Shown here: positions 1 to 10,348 of the stretch, in pieces
How positions within the stretch are numbered: the first letter of the stretch is position 1
Layout: every line of letters begins with the position of its first letter
Source of the DNA: Bryopsis sp. KO-2023
Lineage: Eukaryota > Chlorophyta > Ulvophyceae > Bryopsidales > Bryopsidaceae
NCBI GenBank assembly: GCA_030272585.1
Contig: BSYQ01000002.1
Location: 1,488,001 to 1,552,000 of the forward strand
Length of the DNA stretch: 64,000 nt
Reading direction: 5' to 3'
Made by a program: the position numbers and the translations under genes
The notes under the pieces: model-generated
What the model was told of the DNA's origin: nothing
What the model saw: only the letters and a program-made list of their open reading frames with translations
Database searches by the model: none

Positions 1-85
1 ACCGCCCCTGAAGCTCCCCTCACGCCCCCACTTCCGCTTGTACGACATCCGCCGCCCCTGGAGCTCCATCAGCCATCCCACGTGA

Positions 86-289
86 TCCCAACCACTTCTT
101 GACCATCTCTGGAGAGCTTCCCTACCGACAACCAATATTGCACCAAGATCCGAGCACCACTTCTCCCCTAATCGGATTCCGTACTTCGGTGTGGGGGGCG
201 AAAAACTTGGCCTTCCAAAACCTGGCAGCCCACCTCAGGAGCTGAGCTTTTCGAAATTTCCAAATTTCGATGAATTCATCGAAAAAAAG
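86..289 (+). CDS. Putative internal coding exon of a gene entering from the left
   Basis: An open frame of 68 codons runs to a good donor site: GAAAAAAAG is followed by GTATGA at 290. The residues just before the donor (PNFDEFIEKK) and the stretch PYFGVGGEKLGLPKPGSP read like real protein, and the opposite strand is less protein-like. No start codon is visible, so this would be an internal exon; its left border is not fixed, because a stop lies upstream in this frame at 83-85. It may belong to the same transcript as the terminal exon ending at 810, but the splice pattern between them is unresolved. The family is not recognised. Confidence 0.3.
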
Positions 290-633
290 GTATGATAACA
301 GTTCCATATACACTGCGAAAGCTTCTTCTTTTGCGCCGAGACTTGTCTAGTAACCTGAGCGAGCATAACGACTGATGTTTTCCTATGTGCGCTTCTCCCT
401 TCTCAAAACATCGGCGCTTCATACATCTCCGCCGGAGTTTCAAGGTCTACCCCAGCCCTGGCGAGGTCGAAGCATGGTTGTCAATGGAGCCACCACGACC
501 CCCTCACTCCAATAACTCAGTCGCTGGGACAATGAGCTTCTCCTCCTCACGCTTTTTTGCCAAATTTTGATCTCTTTGTAGCGCTGAGAACACTTTATTT
601 CGGTACCTGTGGTAGTGGAAAAAAACTGATTAA

Positions 634-810
634 AAAGGGGAGGCTTTGGAATCCAGCCAGCAATGCAACAACATTCGCAGCAGCAGAAAAAGATTTGAAC
701 ACTTACGGTGGTATGTGCGCTTCTTCGAGTCTGTCACTCACTGGAACGATCATCTCGGGATGCTTGCGCAAGCGTTTTTGGAAAAGGATCCTTATCCTGC
801 CTTCGTCTAG
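634..810 (+). CDS. Putative terminal coding exon, unknown protein
   Basis: An open frame of 58 codons ends in TAG at 808-810. The C-terminal residues include RFEHLRWYVRFFESVTHW and LGMLAQAFLEKDPYPAFV, rich in aromatic and charged residues with varied codons, as expected of a true exon. The upstream limit is uncertain: a stop in the same frame lies at 631-633, and an acceptor such as CCAGCCAG (ending near 660) or CTCTTTGTAG (ending near 573) could supply the join. I do not recognise the family. The 811-1231 stretch that follows has no convincing gene and may be 3' flank. Confidence 0.4.
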   Translation, partial: KGEALESSQQCNNIRSSRKRFEHLRWYVRFFESVTHWNDHLGMLAQAFLEKDPYPAFV

Positions 811-1231
811 CTAAAATGCCAGCACCTGCTCTTGGACCCCCCACACCCCACCACGAAAGCTGCATCCGGAATTCTATTCATACATCGCGCTTTTTTTAGG
901 TATATATTCCGAATGGATGGGGTTTATGGGAAACTGATCAGTTTCCCATGATTGAGAATGCGATTTATAACGTTTATAGGCGCTGGGATGCTGGGTTTTT
1001 AGAGGTTGTCACTGTAACTTCAAAGGGATTTTTGCAGAGTCTTAGGCTTCTTTGGCGCTCGTTCATCCTCTTATCACTGGGTGCATGTCGTTCATGTTGG
1101 CTGGCATTTCGTCCAGCATTATTCCACTGAATGTGCTGAAAACTTGACCGTTTGGCCTTCCGTACAGTACTTTCAATCTAAAAAAGAGGTATTACAGATC
1201 CAGGAAACAAACGCTGCACGTTTACACCCTT

Positions 1232-1304
1232 CACACCCGGCGGGACTCGAACCCGCAACCCCCAGATTAGAAGCCTGGTGCGCTATCCATTGCGCCACGG
1301 GTGC
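1232..1304 (-). tRNA. trnR-UCU: tRNA-Arg (anticodon TCT)
   Basis: On the minus strand a complete 73-base cloverleaf can be drawn. The acceptor stem pairs GCACCCG with CGGGTGT and the discriminator is G. The D stem is GCGC/GCGC around AATGGATA. The anticodon stem CCAGG/TCTGG closes the loop CTTCTAA with anticodon TCT, which reads AGA. The variable loop is GGGTT, and the T stem GCGGG/CCCGC encloses TTCGAGT. CCA is not encoded, as usual in eukaryotes, and there is no intron. Both internal promoter boxes are intact. Confidence 0.95.
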
Positions 1305-3036
1305 TCACGAGTAACGGTTTCCCGCAAGGATAGAAGCGACGGCAAGAAGAAGAATGAACGTAAAAAAAAAAAAAAATCCCCAGAGTTGGTTTTCAAATGC
1401 AAAACGGTTCACACACAACAGGCCATTGAGAAGCTTCGATCCTCCTGTCCGACATTTCCAAAACCGAATAAAAAGAGAACCACCCCACGAGCGATTGTTG
1501 TTGACGATCCCCAGTTCTGGCTTTGGGTTCCTTAACCCCCACGACACAGTCTCAGTGACAACAACACGGGGAAGCTATCAAACAGAACGAGCATAATTGC
1601 TCCTTCCAAAAGTGAATCGTTTGGTTTATCTACTATGGCCTGGCGTGTTTTGCGTTTCTGTGGGTTGCAATCGTCTCAATATTGAGAGAAATAATATATT
1701 ATATTATTTCATAGAGGCCTGTATCCAGCATTGTGGAAACCTGTTCAGTAAAAAATGCGGATGGAGTTTTGCAGTGTGGGTATTCATCTTTAGGGAAAAG
1801 TGTCAGGCAAGTCACCCCACGGTCGTTTCTCTCCAAAAACAGAACTAATTTACAATTGTCAACATTTCTATGGATGGTTTGGTTGTAACATCGTTTTCAA
1901 GATGTAGATGTACAGAACCAGAATCAGTACAGAACTCTACCAGCTACACACCCCCTTTCCCTCAAGATCAAACCAAACCTGTGGCTCACAGGTATCCTAA
2001 CAAATGCAGGAATCTTTCTCTTCCCTCCCCTTCAAAAATATGCAGAGATCCTTTTTTTTCCCCTTCTTCGCTGAGCTCTCGAAATAAGAAATCGATCGAT
2101 CGATCGATTTCTTATCGACCTCTCGCGGGAGGTGCCAAGTCACTCCTACTTTTTCCAGCCAGAGTTCAGCGATCGGGGGAATCCAACAAACCAGGAATAT
2201 CACAATACATGCCAGGCCAACGCCTGAAGCATCGGGAGTATACAATGAAAAAACCCTCAGCCAGCAAGGAGTGTTTTACCCGCTTTAATCAACCTATGGG
2301 ATTCCACCTATTCAATCAACTGGGAGCAAATCATCAACTATCGGGAGGGAACGATGCTTCCAGATTGTGAAGGACCTGGTGTTACGTTCTGATTGGGGCT
2401 ATACTGCAAGCCTGACTGAGGATTTTCGGTTTCAGTCAGGGATGGATATTAGTCAGGTGGAGTAGTTGGTGCCATTCTGGAGTTCTGGGTTCAAGATTTG
2501 GTTAAGTCCAGAAACTTGCAGTTGTTTGAGTTCAAGTGAGAAAAAAAAGAGTTTTGCCTATGGGCTTACACCCATTTCAACAAATCCAAGACATCGACAT
2601 GTCAGATTTGTGTTTTTTTTGAAACATCAATAGAACCTGTGATGCATTACAGGGTAATGCGTGACACGTAATGTCCTCAAAGCTATAGGCTCTGGCATGT
2701 CTCGAAATGTTTTTGGTTGAGTGATTGTCTACTAGACAATCACTAGACAATGTCTAGTTTTTCTACTTTGCATCAACTAAAAGTAAACATCGATGTTCCA
2801 TGAAACAAGTGTTTTTGTTTCGCTTTGTTGCAACGCTGCAAAGCTGAGAAATAGATAGGAGTGGGTCAGACTAGAGAGGGATTTGAGAACGGTTTGGGCC
2901 TGAAGCGTGACCGGTTCTACGACTGTTATCAAGACCGGAACTGGAACCGTTTCAGTGACCGTCTACCCTTGTGTTTCGCCTCATTTCCTGAACTTCTCAT
3001 TCACTCGAGTAACGAGGGTCAACCGAGCAGTTACAG
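1305..3036. other. Interval without a recognisable gene
   Basis: Several short frames occur here, but none has recognisable motifs or convincing splice sites. The only structure that stands out is the perfect palindrome at 2084-2115, listed separately. The tRNA gene upstream and the reverse exons downstream bound this interval. Confidence 0.5.
2084..2115. repeat. Perfect 32 bp palindrome built on a CGAT repeat
   Basis: ATAAGAAATCGATCGA is followed directly by its exact reverse complement, giving 16 bp arms with no spacer. The centre is a run of CGAT units. As single-stranded DNA or RNA it could form a cruciform or hairpin; no function is evident. Confidence 0.9.
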
Positions 3037-3255
3037 TTAGAGCCTAGCAACCTTGACTTTGAGCTTCGCCTGTCGAAAGTAAGCTTTCCATATGTCAAAG
3101 GTTGGCTTCACAAAGCATCTGATTGTCTCGCCTGCGCGGTCGAAAAATTCGTCGTTTGTAATAGTGTCCGCCGCCAAAGTCGCCGCCATGACAAAAAGTT
3201 CAAACAGGATTTCGGACGCAGCTTTTCGGACGGTGCGTTGAACTAAATTTACCAA
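3037..3255 (-). CDS. Reverse-strand coding frame, unknown protein
   Basis: A 72-codon frame ends in TAA at 3037. Its composition is strongly protein-like, with stretches such as RKAASEILFELFVMAATLAA and FDRAGETIRCFVKPTFDIWK, predicted largely helical. No ATG opens it; the first listed codon is TTG and the frame stays open upstream to about 3290. It overlaps in another frame the end of the reverse-strand exon chain at 3249-3530, so it may be an alternative 3' exon of that gene or a neighbouring gene. The family is not recognised. Confidence 0.4.
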   Translation of the reverse strand: MVNLVQRTVRKAASEILFELFVMAATLAADTITNDEFFDRAGETIRCFVKPTFDIWKAYFRQAKLKVKVARL

Positions 3256-3530
3256 AACTCTCCCTGGCCTTTCGGCATCTTGGACAGTAGCAAAATGTCC
3301 TCAGGAAAGCTGAAGCAAAAAAAAGAACTTCAAATCAACACACTGATGAGCAATACAAAGCGGGGGGGCTGCATTGTGATTTGCTTTCTCACAGATGATC
3401 GCCAGCGACGCTCTCATTGCTTCTTTTCCCGTCTATTTTAATTAGTTCAGCTAAACAGCGGTTCTTTTCTTCTGAGAAGAACCCTTTTCTCGCCTGGGGA
3501 TTGCTTTCTTGATTAGGATTGCTTACAATT
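3249..3530 (-). CDS. Two-exon reverse-strand C-terminal part of a gene, unknown
   Basis: A first exon (about 3530 to 3393) reads ARKGFFSEEKNRCLAELIKI and ends at a donor GTGAG. An 83 bp intron (3310-3392) ends in a strong acceptor of eight T followed by GCTTCAG. Joined in frame, the second exon reads LFPEDILLLSKMPKGQGEFW and stops at 3249-3251. The intron length matches the 87 bp introns of the neighbouring LRR gene. The 5' limit is not resolved. The gene would be divergent from the LRR gene, with only about 200 bp between them, so a shared promoter region is possible. The overlap with the open frame at 3037-3255 leaves the 3' structure uncertain. Confidence 0.35.
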
Positions 3531-3729
3531 GGAATGAAGAAAAACTCACTGATCAGTACCACGAAAGCTCCGTCCTTATGAGGTACCACAAAAGCTTTTT
3601 CTCAGTGGTACACAAACTTTCGAAGTGGAGGGAGGGTTTCGCGCTCAAATGGTGCTCCCTGATCAACCATATGGATCATAACAGCCTCAAATCATTGCGT
3701 GAATTTTTTTGTGATGTGTCGTTCAGGAC

Positions 3730-4722
3730 ATGACTGGCGATTTTACAGTTCTGGCCAAACAATGGGGACTACAGGAAATCCCACAGGCGCTGCTGGAGAA
3801 GAAGAAAGCAAAAGTCATTGTTCTATCCCGCAACTCCCTTACGACGATTCCACCCGAGATAGGAGGACTGATATCATTAACGGTCTTAAAGTTGGACCAA
3901 AACAGGGTAGGAAAATTGAGCTGCGCCTCCGCTTTTGAACGAGTACTGAACGACGAAAGACGTCACCATTGAGCACTCATGTGTGTTCCACAGATCAGGA
4001 TCCTACCAGATGAAATCGGGAATCTCCATGCTCCAACGGAGCTGAGTTTGGCCGATAACTTGCTCAACAACCTTCCCGTGGCCTTGGGTGCCATTACAGG
4101 GCTGAAGAAGCTTGTGCTAAACGGGAACCCAATGATGGAGGAGGTTCCAGGCTCAAAGAAGAAGCTCTGGGAGATCTGGTACGGCCCCAATGCGGGACCG
4201 TGTCCGGCCAAGGAGATCCAGTGCCTCCAGCGCCCCGCAGCCACCTCAGGAACACTAAAGATGCGGACGTCATTTGTTATGGCATCGTTGAAGCGAGCAA
4301 ATACAGAAAAAAGCGAGACGTGTACCTCTAGGGATCTGAGCACCGAGGGAGGATGGACAAGGTAAAGGAACTGGAGAGCAGCTTCTGAGTGGTGTTTGAA
4401 AAAAATATGTTTCGATTGACTGTTAACGAATCTAATTTGTCTTTCCAGGGCTTCCAGGGAAACTGAGGATGCACTCAGTGCCAGGGTTCGACACCCTGGT
4501 GGGAAGTCCGCGGCCGTCTCCCCTGCAGGTAGCTCGATCTCGCGAGCGAAACACGGATCCATCCTAGTGGCGGCGGAGGAGCCTCCAAGTGCAACGCCGG
4601 CCAGCCCATCAACGCTCAACGACCATGATGAACGAAACAGAAGACGGTTCTGGACGCGGTGCTCCCTGATCGGGGGTGCTGTGATAGGGGTCGCTGCTGT
4701 GGCCTTGTGGAGGCGCAGGTGA
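3730..4722 (+). CDS. Leucine-rich-repeat protein with C-terminal membrane anchor
   Basis: Three exons, 3730-3906, 3994-4361 and 4449-4722, join in frame to give 272 residues ending in TGA. Both introns are 87 bp and GT-AG (GTAGGA to CCACAG; GTAAAG to TTCCAG), with phases 0 and 2. Residues 27-112 hold three full leucine-rich repeats and a partial one of the short plant/animal type (LTVLKLDQNRIRILPDEIGN is one), the class found in small LRRC and Ras-suppressor-like scaffold proteins that bind protein partners. Residues 113-250 are polar, Ser/Ala/Arg-rich and probably disordered. Residues 253-269 (CSLIGGAVIGVAAVALW) form one hydrophobic segment followed by RRR, the layout of a tail-anchored protein facing the cytosol. 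A TTCAG acceptor just before the ATG at 3730 means an upstream exon or a 5' UTR intron is possible. The partner and exact role are unknown. Confidence 0.8.
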
Positions 4723-5095
4723 TCGGCAGATCTTCGGTTTTACTGCGAAATGATTTCAACTGGAGGGGTTTTTATCGTGGGGGAAGTACAAGGCAAAAGG
4801 AAAGGAAGGTGAAAGGGAGAAAGGGAAGGGGATTCGAAGCTAGGATTTGTATTGGCAAAGTTCAATGACTTGTCCTGAACCAGGTTAAGGGAGTGAGATG
4901 GACGGAGAATGAATGACCTGAGCGAGCGTGTTTGAGTTGGTGTTAAGTTCCACTCGAGTTTTCTAACATACATGTGGTTGAGCGTCAGGCAAAAGTCGAT
5001 GGACTGGGGAATGGGATAGAAGCAAACGATTGTGTTGTAAGAGTTGAATTGAACTGATTCTGGTTCGCCGGTAGACAAGTGTTTCGAAATTATTG
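4723..5095. other. 3' flank of the LRR gene, no further gene seen
   Basis: This interval is purine-rich (AAGG and GGGAGA runs) directly after the LRR stop and probably includes its 3' UTR. A 112-codon reverse frame covers it, but it is Ser/Pro/Leu-rich, as expected from the antisense of a purine-rich stretch, and has no motif. Confidence 0.4.
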
Positions 5096-5459
5096 AATGA
5101 AGGCCAAAACTTTACAGGCCGCAAACCGATATCTAAACAAAAGCGCCTGCTGAATCACTGAATTTGTTTGCGAAGACCTGATTCATTTGGCAGAGAGGGA
5201 GGAGCTGGACAACTGGTCCATTACTTGGGACTGGGACAAGGGAATTGAACCTGGAAGATGGTTGGGGTGGTGCCGCAGTGATGAGCGATCTGCAAGCGTC
5301 GCTTGCAAGCGACCCCGGTTGCGTCGCAACAACTCATGTGGTGGTCGAAAAGATATCTTTAAGATACTCCTGAATGGAAGGAGCAATGCTGGTGGTGCTG
5401 GAATCTGTCATGGAGCATGCGAAATATCAAGTTATACGACGTCGACGATGTTTCTTTAG
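5096..5459 (+). CDS. Possible exons of a second forward gene, model unresolved
   Basis: An ATG at 5096 opens MKAKTLQAANRYLNKSAC, ending in TGA. Beyond that TGA the same frame continues as EDLIHLAEREELDNWSITWD, and a second frame nearby reads LEDGWGGAAVMSDLQASLAS. All three look protein-like, which suggests short exons with introns I could not place, or a decayed gene. No family is recognised and no start-to-stop model is offered. Two tight inverted repeats, GCAAGCGTCGCTTGC and TTGCGTCGCAA, lie within 5291-5330. Confidence 0.2.
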
Positions 5460-6423
5460 CTGAACGAGCGTGTGGGGTGGTTGTGGATGAAAAAGTGGCG
5501 CACAACTTTACTTGAAAGCCAGGTAAGGGCTTGCGAACTTAACGAAGAAAATATCGGAGAATGAGACAGCTCAGCTTCTGAACGTTTGCAGGGGAAGGAG
5601 GGACATATTGAAACCTCTTTTTGATCGGGGAGAAGTGACGCATTCACCTTAGTTTCTAGGTTGGTGCTGTCCCCGCCATTGAAGTGTGCATGAGAAAGAG
5701 TGGAGGTGTGGCAGATACATATTCCTGTGGGTTTCTTTCCAATTTGCTGTTGTTGTAGGAACAAATCTAAGGCATTCAGTCGGACATGGGGTAACGACTG
5801 GACACGCGCATGTACGTGCGTGCTGAGCCTAAGCGGCAGGGCGAACAGGCGAGGAAGTGAGACTGACGACGTGGTGCAAACGGTTACTTGAAAGTGCAAT
5901 AAAAAGAAGGGAAGGGTGTGGATCGAATCTCTGTATGAGCTTAGTATGGATGGATGCTTGCAAAGACCTTTGGGTTCGAGAATTTTCTTAGGGACAGGAC
6001 TTCTGTAAAGATAATTTGGGTTCAGGTGTTTTGAGTCTGTGTGAGTGCCTGTGTGGCTTCTATTTCTGATAACAGTTCACTACATCTCTATGTCAGACTG
6101 GTGGATAGTGCGTCTGTCGGTCTCAAAACAACACCGTGCGATGATGAAAACAGTAAATCGTGCTCAGAGGTTTTTTTGTGTTTTTTTCGGCCTCCCAAAA
6201 AATCCGCTGACCTCGATTAGGTAACGCAATGACCAACCTGCCTTTTCCTTTTCCTGTCTATCCCCCCACCCCCTCCAGCCAAAAAAAAAAAAAATTGACG
6301 GAGAAAAAGAGGCCGCCGCCTGCGAGAAAGGCAAAGTAAAGGGATGGAGAAGAAGAAGGAAAGAAGAAAGGTGAGGGAAAGAGAATCTCGCGCGCGCGTT
6401 CAGGGTGCGGGTCAGTCGTTGTC

Positions 6424-6426
6424 TTT

Positions 6427-6458
<32 letters not shown>

Positions 6459-6469
6459 TTTTTTTTTCA
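6424..6469. repeat. TTTC microsatellite running into a T run
   Basis: About eight to nine uninterrupted TTTC units are followed by a run of roughly ten T. It is a plain simple-sequence repeat. Confidence 0.9.
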
Positions 6470-6979
6470 AAAAGCGAATTAAACAGGGAAGATGGGATTG
6501 CGCGCGCTCCTGTTTGAAACAGAACGAACCCCTCCACTCCGACGTTCTTTTCTTTTGAGACTTGAGTGGGGCTTCAGAAAAATTGTCAGTCGCTGGAATG
6601 GCGGAAAAAGGAAAGGGGAGAGGGAAAAAACAAAAAACAGAAACCCTTGTCGAGAAGGTGAGCAACGCGCGCGGGCGCTTCTGAAGCGATTCCCCCCCTT
6701 CCCCTGCATCCTCCCCAGATCTTTTTTTTTGGATGCAACACCACAGGGTTGAGAAAAAAACAAGAGGGTCGCAGCGCATCAATTTGTTTCACCTTCTCTT
6801 TGTTAAATTTCTGAAACCTGTTTTTTCTCTTGTTCTTTTTTTTTCACAGAGAAAGAGCGTCGGAGCGAAAAAGGGAAGAACGGCGAAAAACGAAAATGGA
6901 GAACAGGAAGTCGACGGTGTGGATTCGTCCCCTCCATTTTTATTTTTATATTACTCTTATTTTATTTTATTTTGGTTCA

Positions 6980-7195
6980 TTTTTTTTTGGGGGGGGGGGG
7001 GAGAGAGGGTTCAGCAGAAGTTGACCCATTTTTTTGCCGCTCTGTTGTTTCTTTCTATTTTTATTCAAATTATTTTGTCTCCAGTTTTTCCAGTTTTCTT
7101 GGGGGAGGAAAGAAAGGGGTTTCTGTGGAGGGCTGTTTTTTCCCCAATATCTCTTTTTATGTATGTTTTTTTTTTTTGGGGGGGGGGGGGGGCAG
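6980..7195. repeat. Two T-run/G-run blocks
   Basis: A run of nine or ten T is followed directly by about twelve G near 6981-7003. The same layout recurs near 7170-7193 with more T and about fourteen G. The two blocks lie about 190 bp apart. G runs of this length can form quadruplexes and are prone to length change, so the exact counts may be sequencing-limited. Confidence 0.75.
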
Positions 7196-7864
7196 CAACC
7201 CAAAAATATCAAACTTCTTGAACTTCTTTTTTTATTTTTTTTTTTTCAGGCAACACAGCGATGGGAGCAGTGTTGATGACTGATGGAGAAAAAAGTGAGA
7301 AAGTGTGACATCTTTTTTTCCACATTGAGGAAACACAAACTAGCTTGTCCATATTTTCTTTACTATACATAATGTGGGAGGGGCCTAGGGAGGTTTGGGT
7401 CTGTAAAAAATAGCCCTTTCCTTTTTCTCTCGACTGAAAAAACAAATTATTTATTTGAAAAACAGTTCTGCAGTTTTCTCCGCTTCAAAGATAAATTTTC
7501 CGGTTTATGTTTTTGTTTCTTCCACCCTGAGGGAACTGATATCGTTTTTTTTTGTTTTTTTTTATTTTTTTAAAAGGGAACCGATAAGTTTAACTATCTA
7601 GTTATCTCTTTTTTCCATTACCTATTCAGAAAAAGAAGGAATGAAAAAAAGAGAAAAAGAAAAAAAATCAGTACTTTGTTTTAGGGAAAAGAGGGTTTTC
7701 TTCTTCCGATTATTTTTTTTTTCTGATTTTTTTTTTCTTCTCAAACCAGGATTGAAAACGAAACGAGGAGGAGGACAAACGCAACAAAAGAGGTACTCGC
7801 ACTTGAATCTCTTCCAACTCATAGTGAAAGGGAAAAAGTAGAAAAAAGAAAAGAAGTATGTGCG

Positions 7865-8174
7865 GTATATACCGTATTTTCTCTATAGTGTCACACTCTC
7901 TAATAGTGACGAACTCTTTACTGGTGTCGCACTCTCCAATACTGACGCAGGGCGCCAGGGGGGAGGGGGGGGGGTCGAAAGAATACAAACCCTGTCTCCA
8001 ATAGTGGAAAATGTCAAAAAAAAAGTTCCAATAGTGTCTCTCTCGGGGGTATATTGACAAAAATACAAGCCCCGTCTCTAATTGTGGCCCACTCTCCAAC
8101 CGTGTCCCTCCCTTTAGAGGTACATCGAAAAAATAGTGACTCGGGGTTTCTGGTAGAAAAAATACGGTATATAT
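7865..8174. mobile_element. MITE of about 310 bp, Tc1/mariner or pogo-like ends
   Basis: The left end reads TATATACCGTATTTTCTC and the right end is its inverted copy, AAAAAATACGGTATATA. If the target duplication is TA, the terminal inverted repeat starts TACCGTATTTT. Between the ends lie several diverged copies of a motif like CTCCAATAGTGTC, plus a G run near 7963. There is no coding capacity. TA-flanked ends of this kind occur in Tc1/mariner-type MITEs; the superfamily call is inference. Confidence 0.6.
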
Positions 8175-8265
8175 TTTTGATGATATGAATTTCCCATAAT
8201 CAAGAAAATTAAAAAAACCCATAGAGTGCCCCAGATTTCATTTCTATTTTTTTGTTTTCTTTCGA

Positions 8266-8364
8266 AAAAAGAAAGGGTGATACAAACTTGTATTACCTTT
8301 CATATCACTTTTGGGTAAAAGAGTGATAAAGCCTTGTATCACTTTTCTTATCACTCTTTCACCC
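8266..8364. repeat. Fold-back region made of GTGATA/TATCAC units
   Basis: GGGTGATAC at the left is matched by TATCAC and CACCC at the right, and shorter inverted copies (AGAGTGATAA, TTATCACTCT, TTGTATCAC) lie between. The whole can fold into a branched hairpin. There is no coding content and no identifiable element ends. Confidence 0.5.
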
Positions 8365-9949
8365 GGGGAGTTTCGTAGCTACACCGCTTTAAGATTTATC
8401 TTGTGAAATGTACGACCCTAAAAACTATTAGTCATAATCAACCCCTTCAACTCGTGACACTTCGACGCCGAATGCAAAGGATACAGTTCACTCATATTGG
8501 AGGGTCGACTTTCGCTTCGAAAATCCTTAATGAATGGCCGGGGTTGAGCCCATGAACATCGATGCAACTGATGCATATTGGACTTTGTTAATGTGTACTT
8601 CCACGACGTTTGAGCATCTTTTTAGTATGTAGGAGCTAGAAGAGTCCGAAAGCAAAGGATTAGACAATGGTTGTCGCACTCGCTTAAAACCTCTCCACCC
8701 TACTTGACATAGACTTGCTTTAACTTGAGCGATATATCGAAAATGTGGGGTGCATCCCGAAAGACAAAGTCAATGTCCTCCGATGTGTTACATTAAAGCC
8801 CTTTGGAATCGTATATCATATCGTCTAGTTGTAGCGTTGGCCACCTTGGACAATACAGGTATCAAGAAATATCATTGTTAGAAGATTATCGAAGTAGATG
8901 ATCTTTTATCAGCTATGCCCTTCCTTCCTCTTCTAACCATTTGCGTTGTTACTAAGCCTGGCTGAGATTATCAATAAATTATTCACAAGCAATCCCGGTC
9001 TGTATGGTCCTATTAGGTACTTGCCTATTATCAAATCAAACGTGAAGTTGGCAAGATATCAATATCACCACCGAGTCCCCTCCAACAAAAAAACGCCATA
9101 CGTGAGAATTGCCCCATTATATTACCATAGATTTTGCTTGCTGTTTGCAAAGCCTGCATCTGTTAAAGTATTTGTTCGCTGGAATTATTTGTTTGTCTTG
9201 GTGTATCTTTTAAAGTATTGTGTCGCTTGAAGTACACTGTCTCCTGAGTCATCTCTTCTGTCATCTTCTCATGTCATCTCTCTATCTTTATTAAATCATC
9301 AGGGCTTCCCACTAAAAGAAAGTGCGATATCAATAGAATCAATATCGATACTTCGACGACATTGCTTGGGAAATGTGAAACCACAATGCTCCGATTTTTA
9401 CTGGTACAAAGCCACTATGTATATGAAATTCTATGTACACACGTTGGAAAACATTTATTTGGTTTTTGGTGGAGTCTTTCATACTTTGGGCTAAGGGGCA
9501 AGTTACTAGTTATGCAGCTTATCTTGTTAAATGGGCAAAAAAGACTGGAATTATTGATCCTGTTAATTATTTTCAAATGGATCATTGTAAGAGCCCACTA
9601 CCAACACAAACACATTGAAAGAAGTGGTGATCATTGCAAAAGCTATTTGATTATAATATAAAATTATCCCTGAACTCTCCGAAAAGTTAAAACTATCAAG
9701 AAATATCTTTATTGAAAGATGCCTTTGGGCCGTTACATCACTTGGCACTTGATCGCTCCAAAAAGAGAAAAAAGGTTGAAACAAACGCGACAAACGGGCC
9801 TCGATCTCAACTACCAAGAGATACTTGAAGCACGTCAACCCAAGGTTTGTGTGGAAAGTTTCCCACCGATCAATGTGCGTTAGTAAAATATGTTAGTAAA
9901 ATATGTGAGAGAGTTGCTTGGAAAGATGAAATATGTATGTCTAGTTTTT
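8365..9949. other. Interval without a recognisable gene
   Basis: Only short AT-rich frames occur here, with no motifs. A 13 bp unit, GTTAGTAAAATAT, is repeated in tandem near 9888. Confidence 0.4.
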
Positions 9950-10185
9950 CATGATGAGCAACCATCAATGCAATAGAAAAAGGTATCATTCGCGATATTA
10001 TGAAGTAAAACCGGCCTTCGTGCGAGTCCACAAACATCTTGGACACATCTCTATGAAGAACTTATCAAGGCCGGTTTCATTGTGCTGGTGTAGTACCCCT
10101 CAAACAACATTGACCACATTTGGGCTGCTCCCCAATTATCACGATTGCTAAAGCAGGAGTGGATGGGTCGACGTTGCTCTTAAGA
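9950..10185. repeat. Dispersed repeat, copy 1 of 2 (inverse copy at 49880-50160)
   Basis: This stretch matches the reverse complement of 49880-50160 with scattered substitutions; shared landmarks include AAAACCGGCC, GAGGGGTACTA and TGGGTCGAC. Read on the minus strand, a frame GAAQMWSMLFEGYY is preserved between the copies as GAAQMWTALFEGYY, so the ancestor probably coded for protein. The family is not recognised. Confidence 0.6.
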
Positions 10186-10348
10186 AGAGACGCCAACCTC
10201 CCCGAATGGCAACGGCCAAACTAGTACACACATGGACAACTTATGCGTTATGCAGATAGTGTGACTCCAACACGTTATAAAATATTTATCAGCGACTGCA
10301 TGCATCGTCCACTTGCAGTTCGCCGAAAAAGTCGTAGTATCGATTCGA

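Larger units (their letters stand above)
5460..7860. other. Low-complexity interval without a recognisable gene
   Basis: Long T, C and A runs dominate. Frames over this stretch are rich in Phe/Ser/Leu or Lys/Arg/Glu because of base composition and are not credible proteins. It contains the microsatellite and T/G blocks listed separately. Confidence 0.5.

Noticed and set aside
1870-2370. 166-codon plus frame
   Set aside because: Ser/Pro/Arg-rich, crosses the perfect palindrome, and shows no domain or splice support.
3963-4619. 218-codon reverse frame
   Set aside because: Lies entirely antisense to exons 2 and 3 of the LRR gene, whose splicing and repeats are well supported.
6258-6782. 174-codon reverse frame with Lys/Glu and Phe/Pro runs
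   Set aside because: Produced by the TTTC microsatellite and pyrimidine runs; no credible protein.
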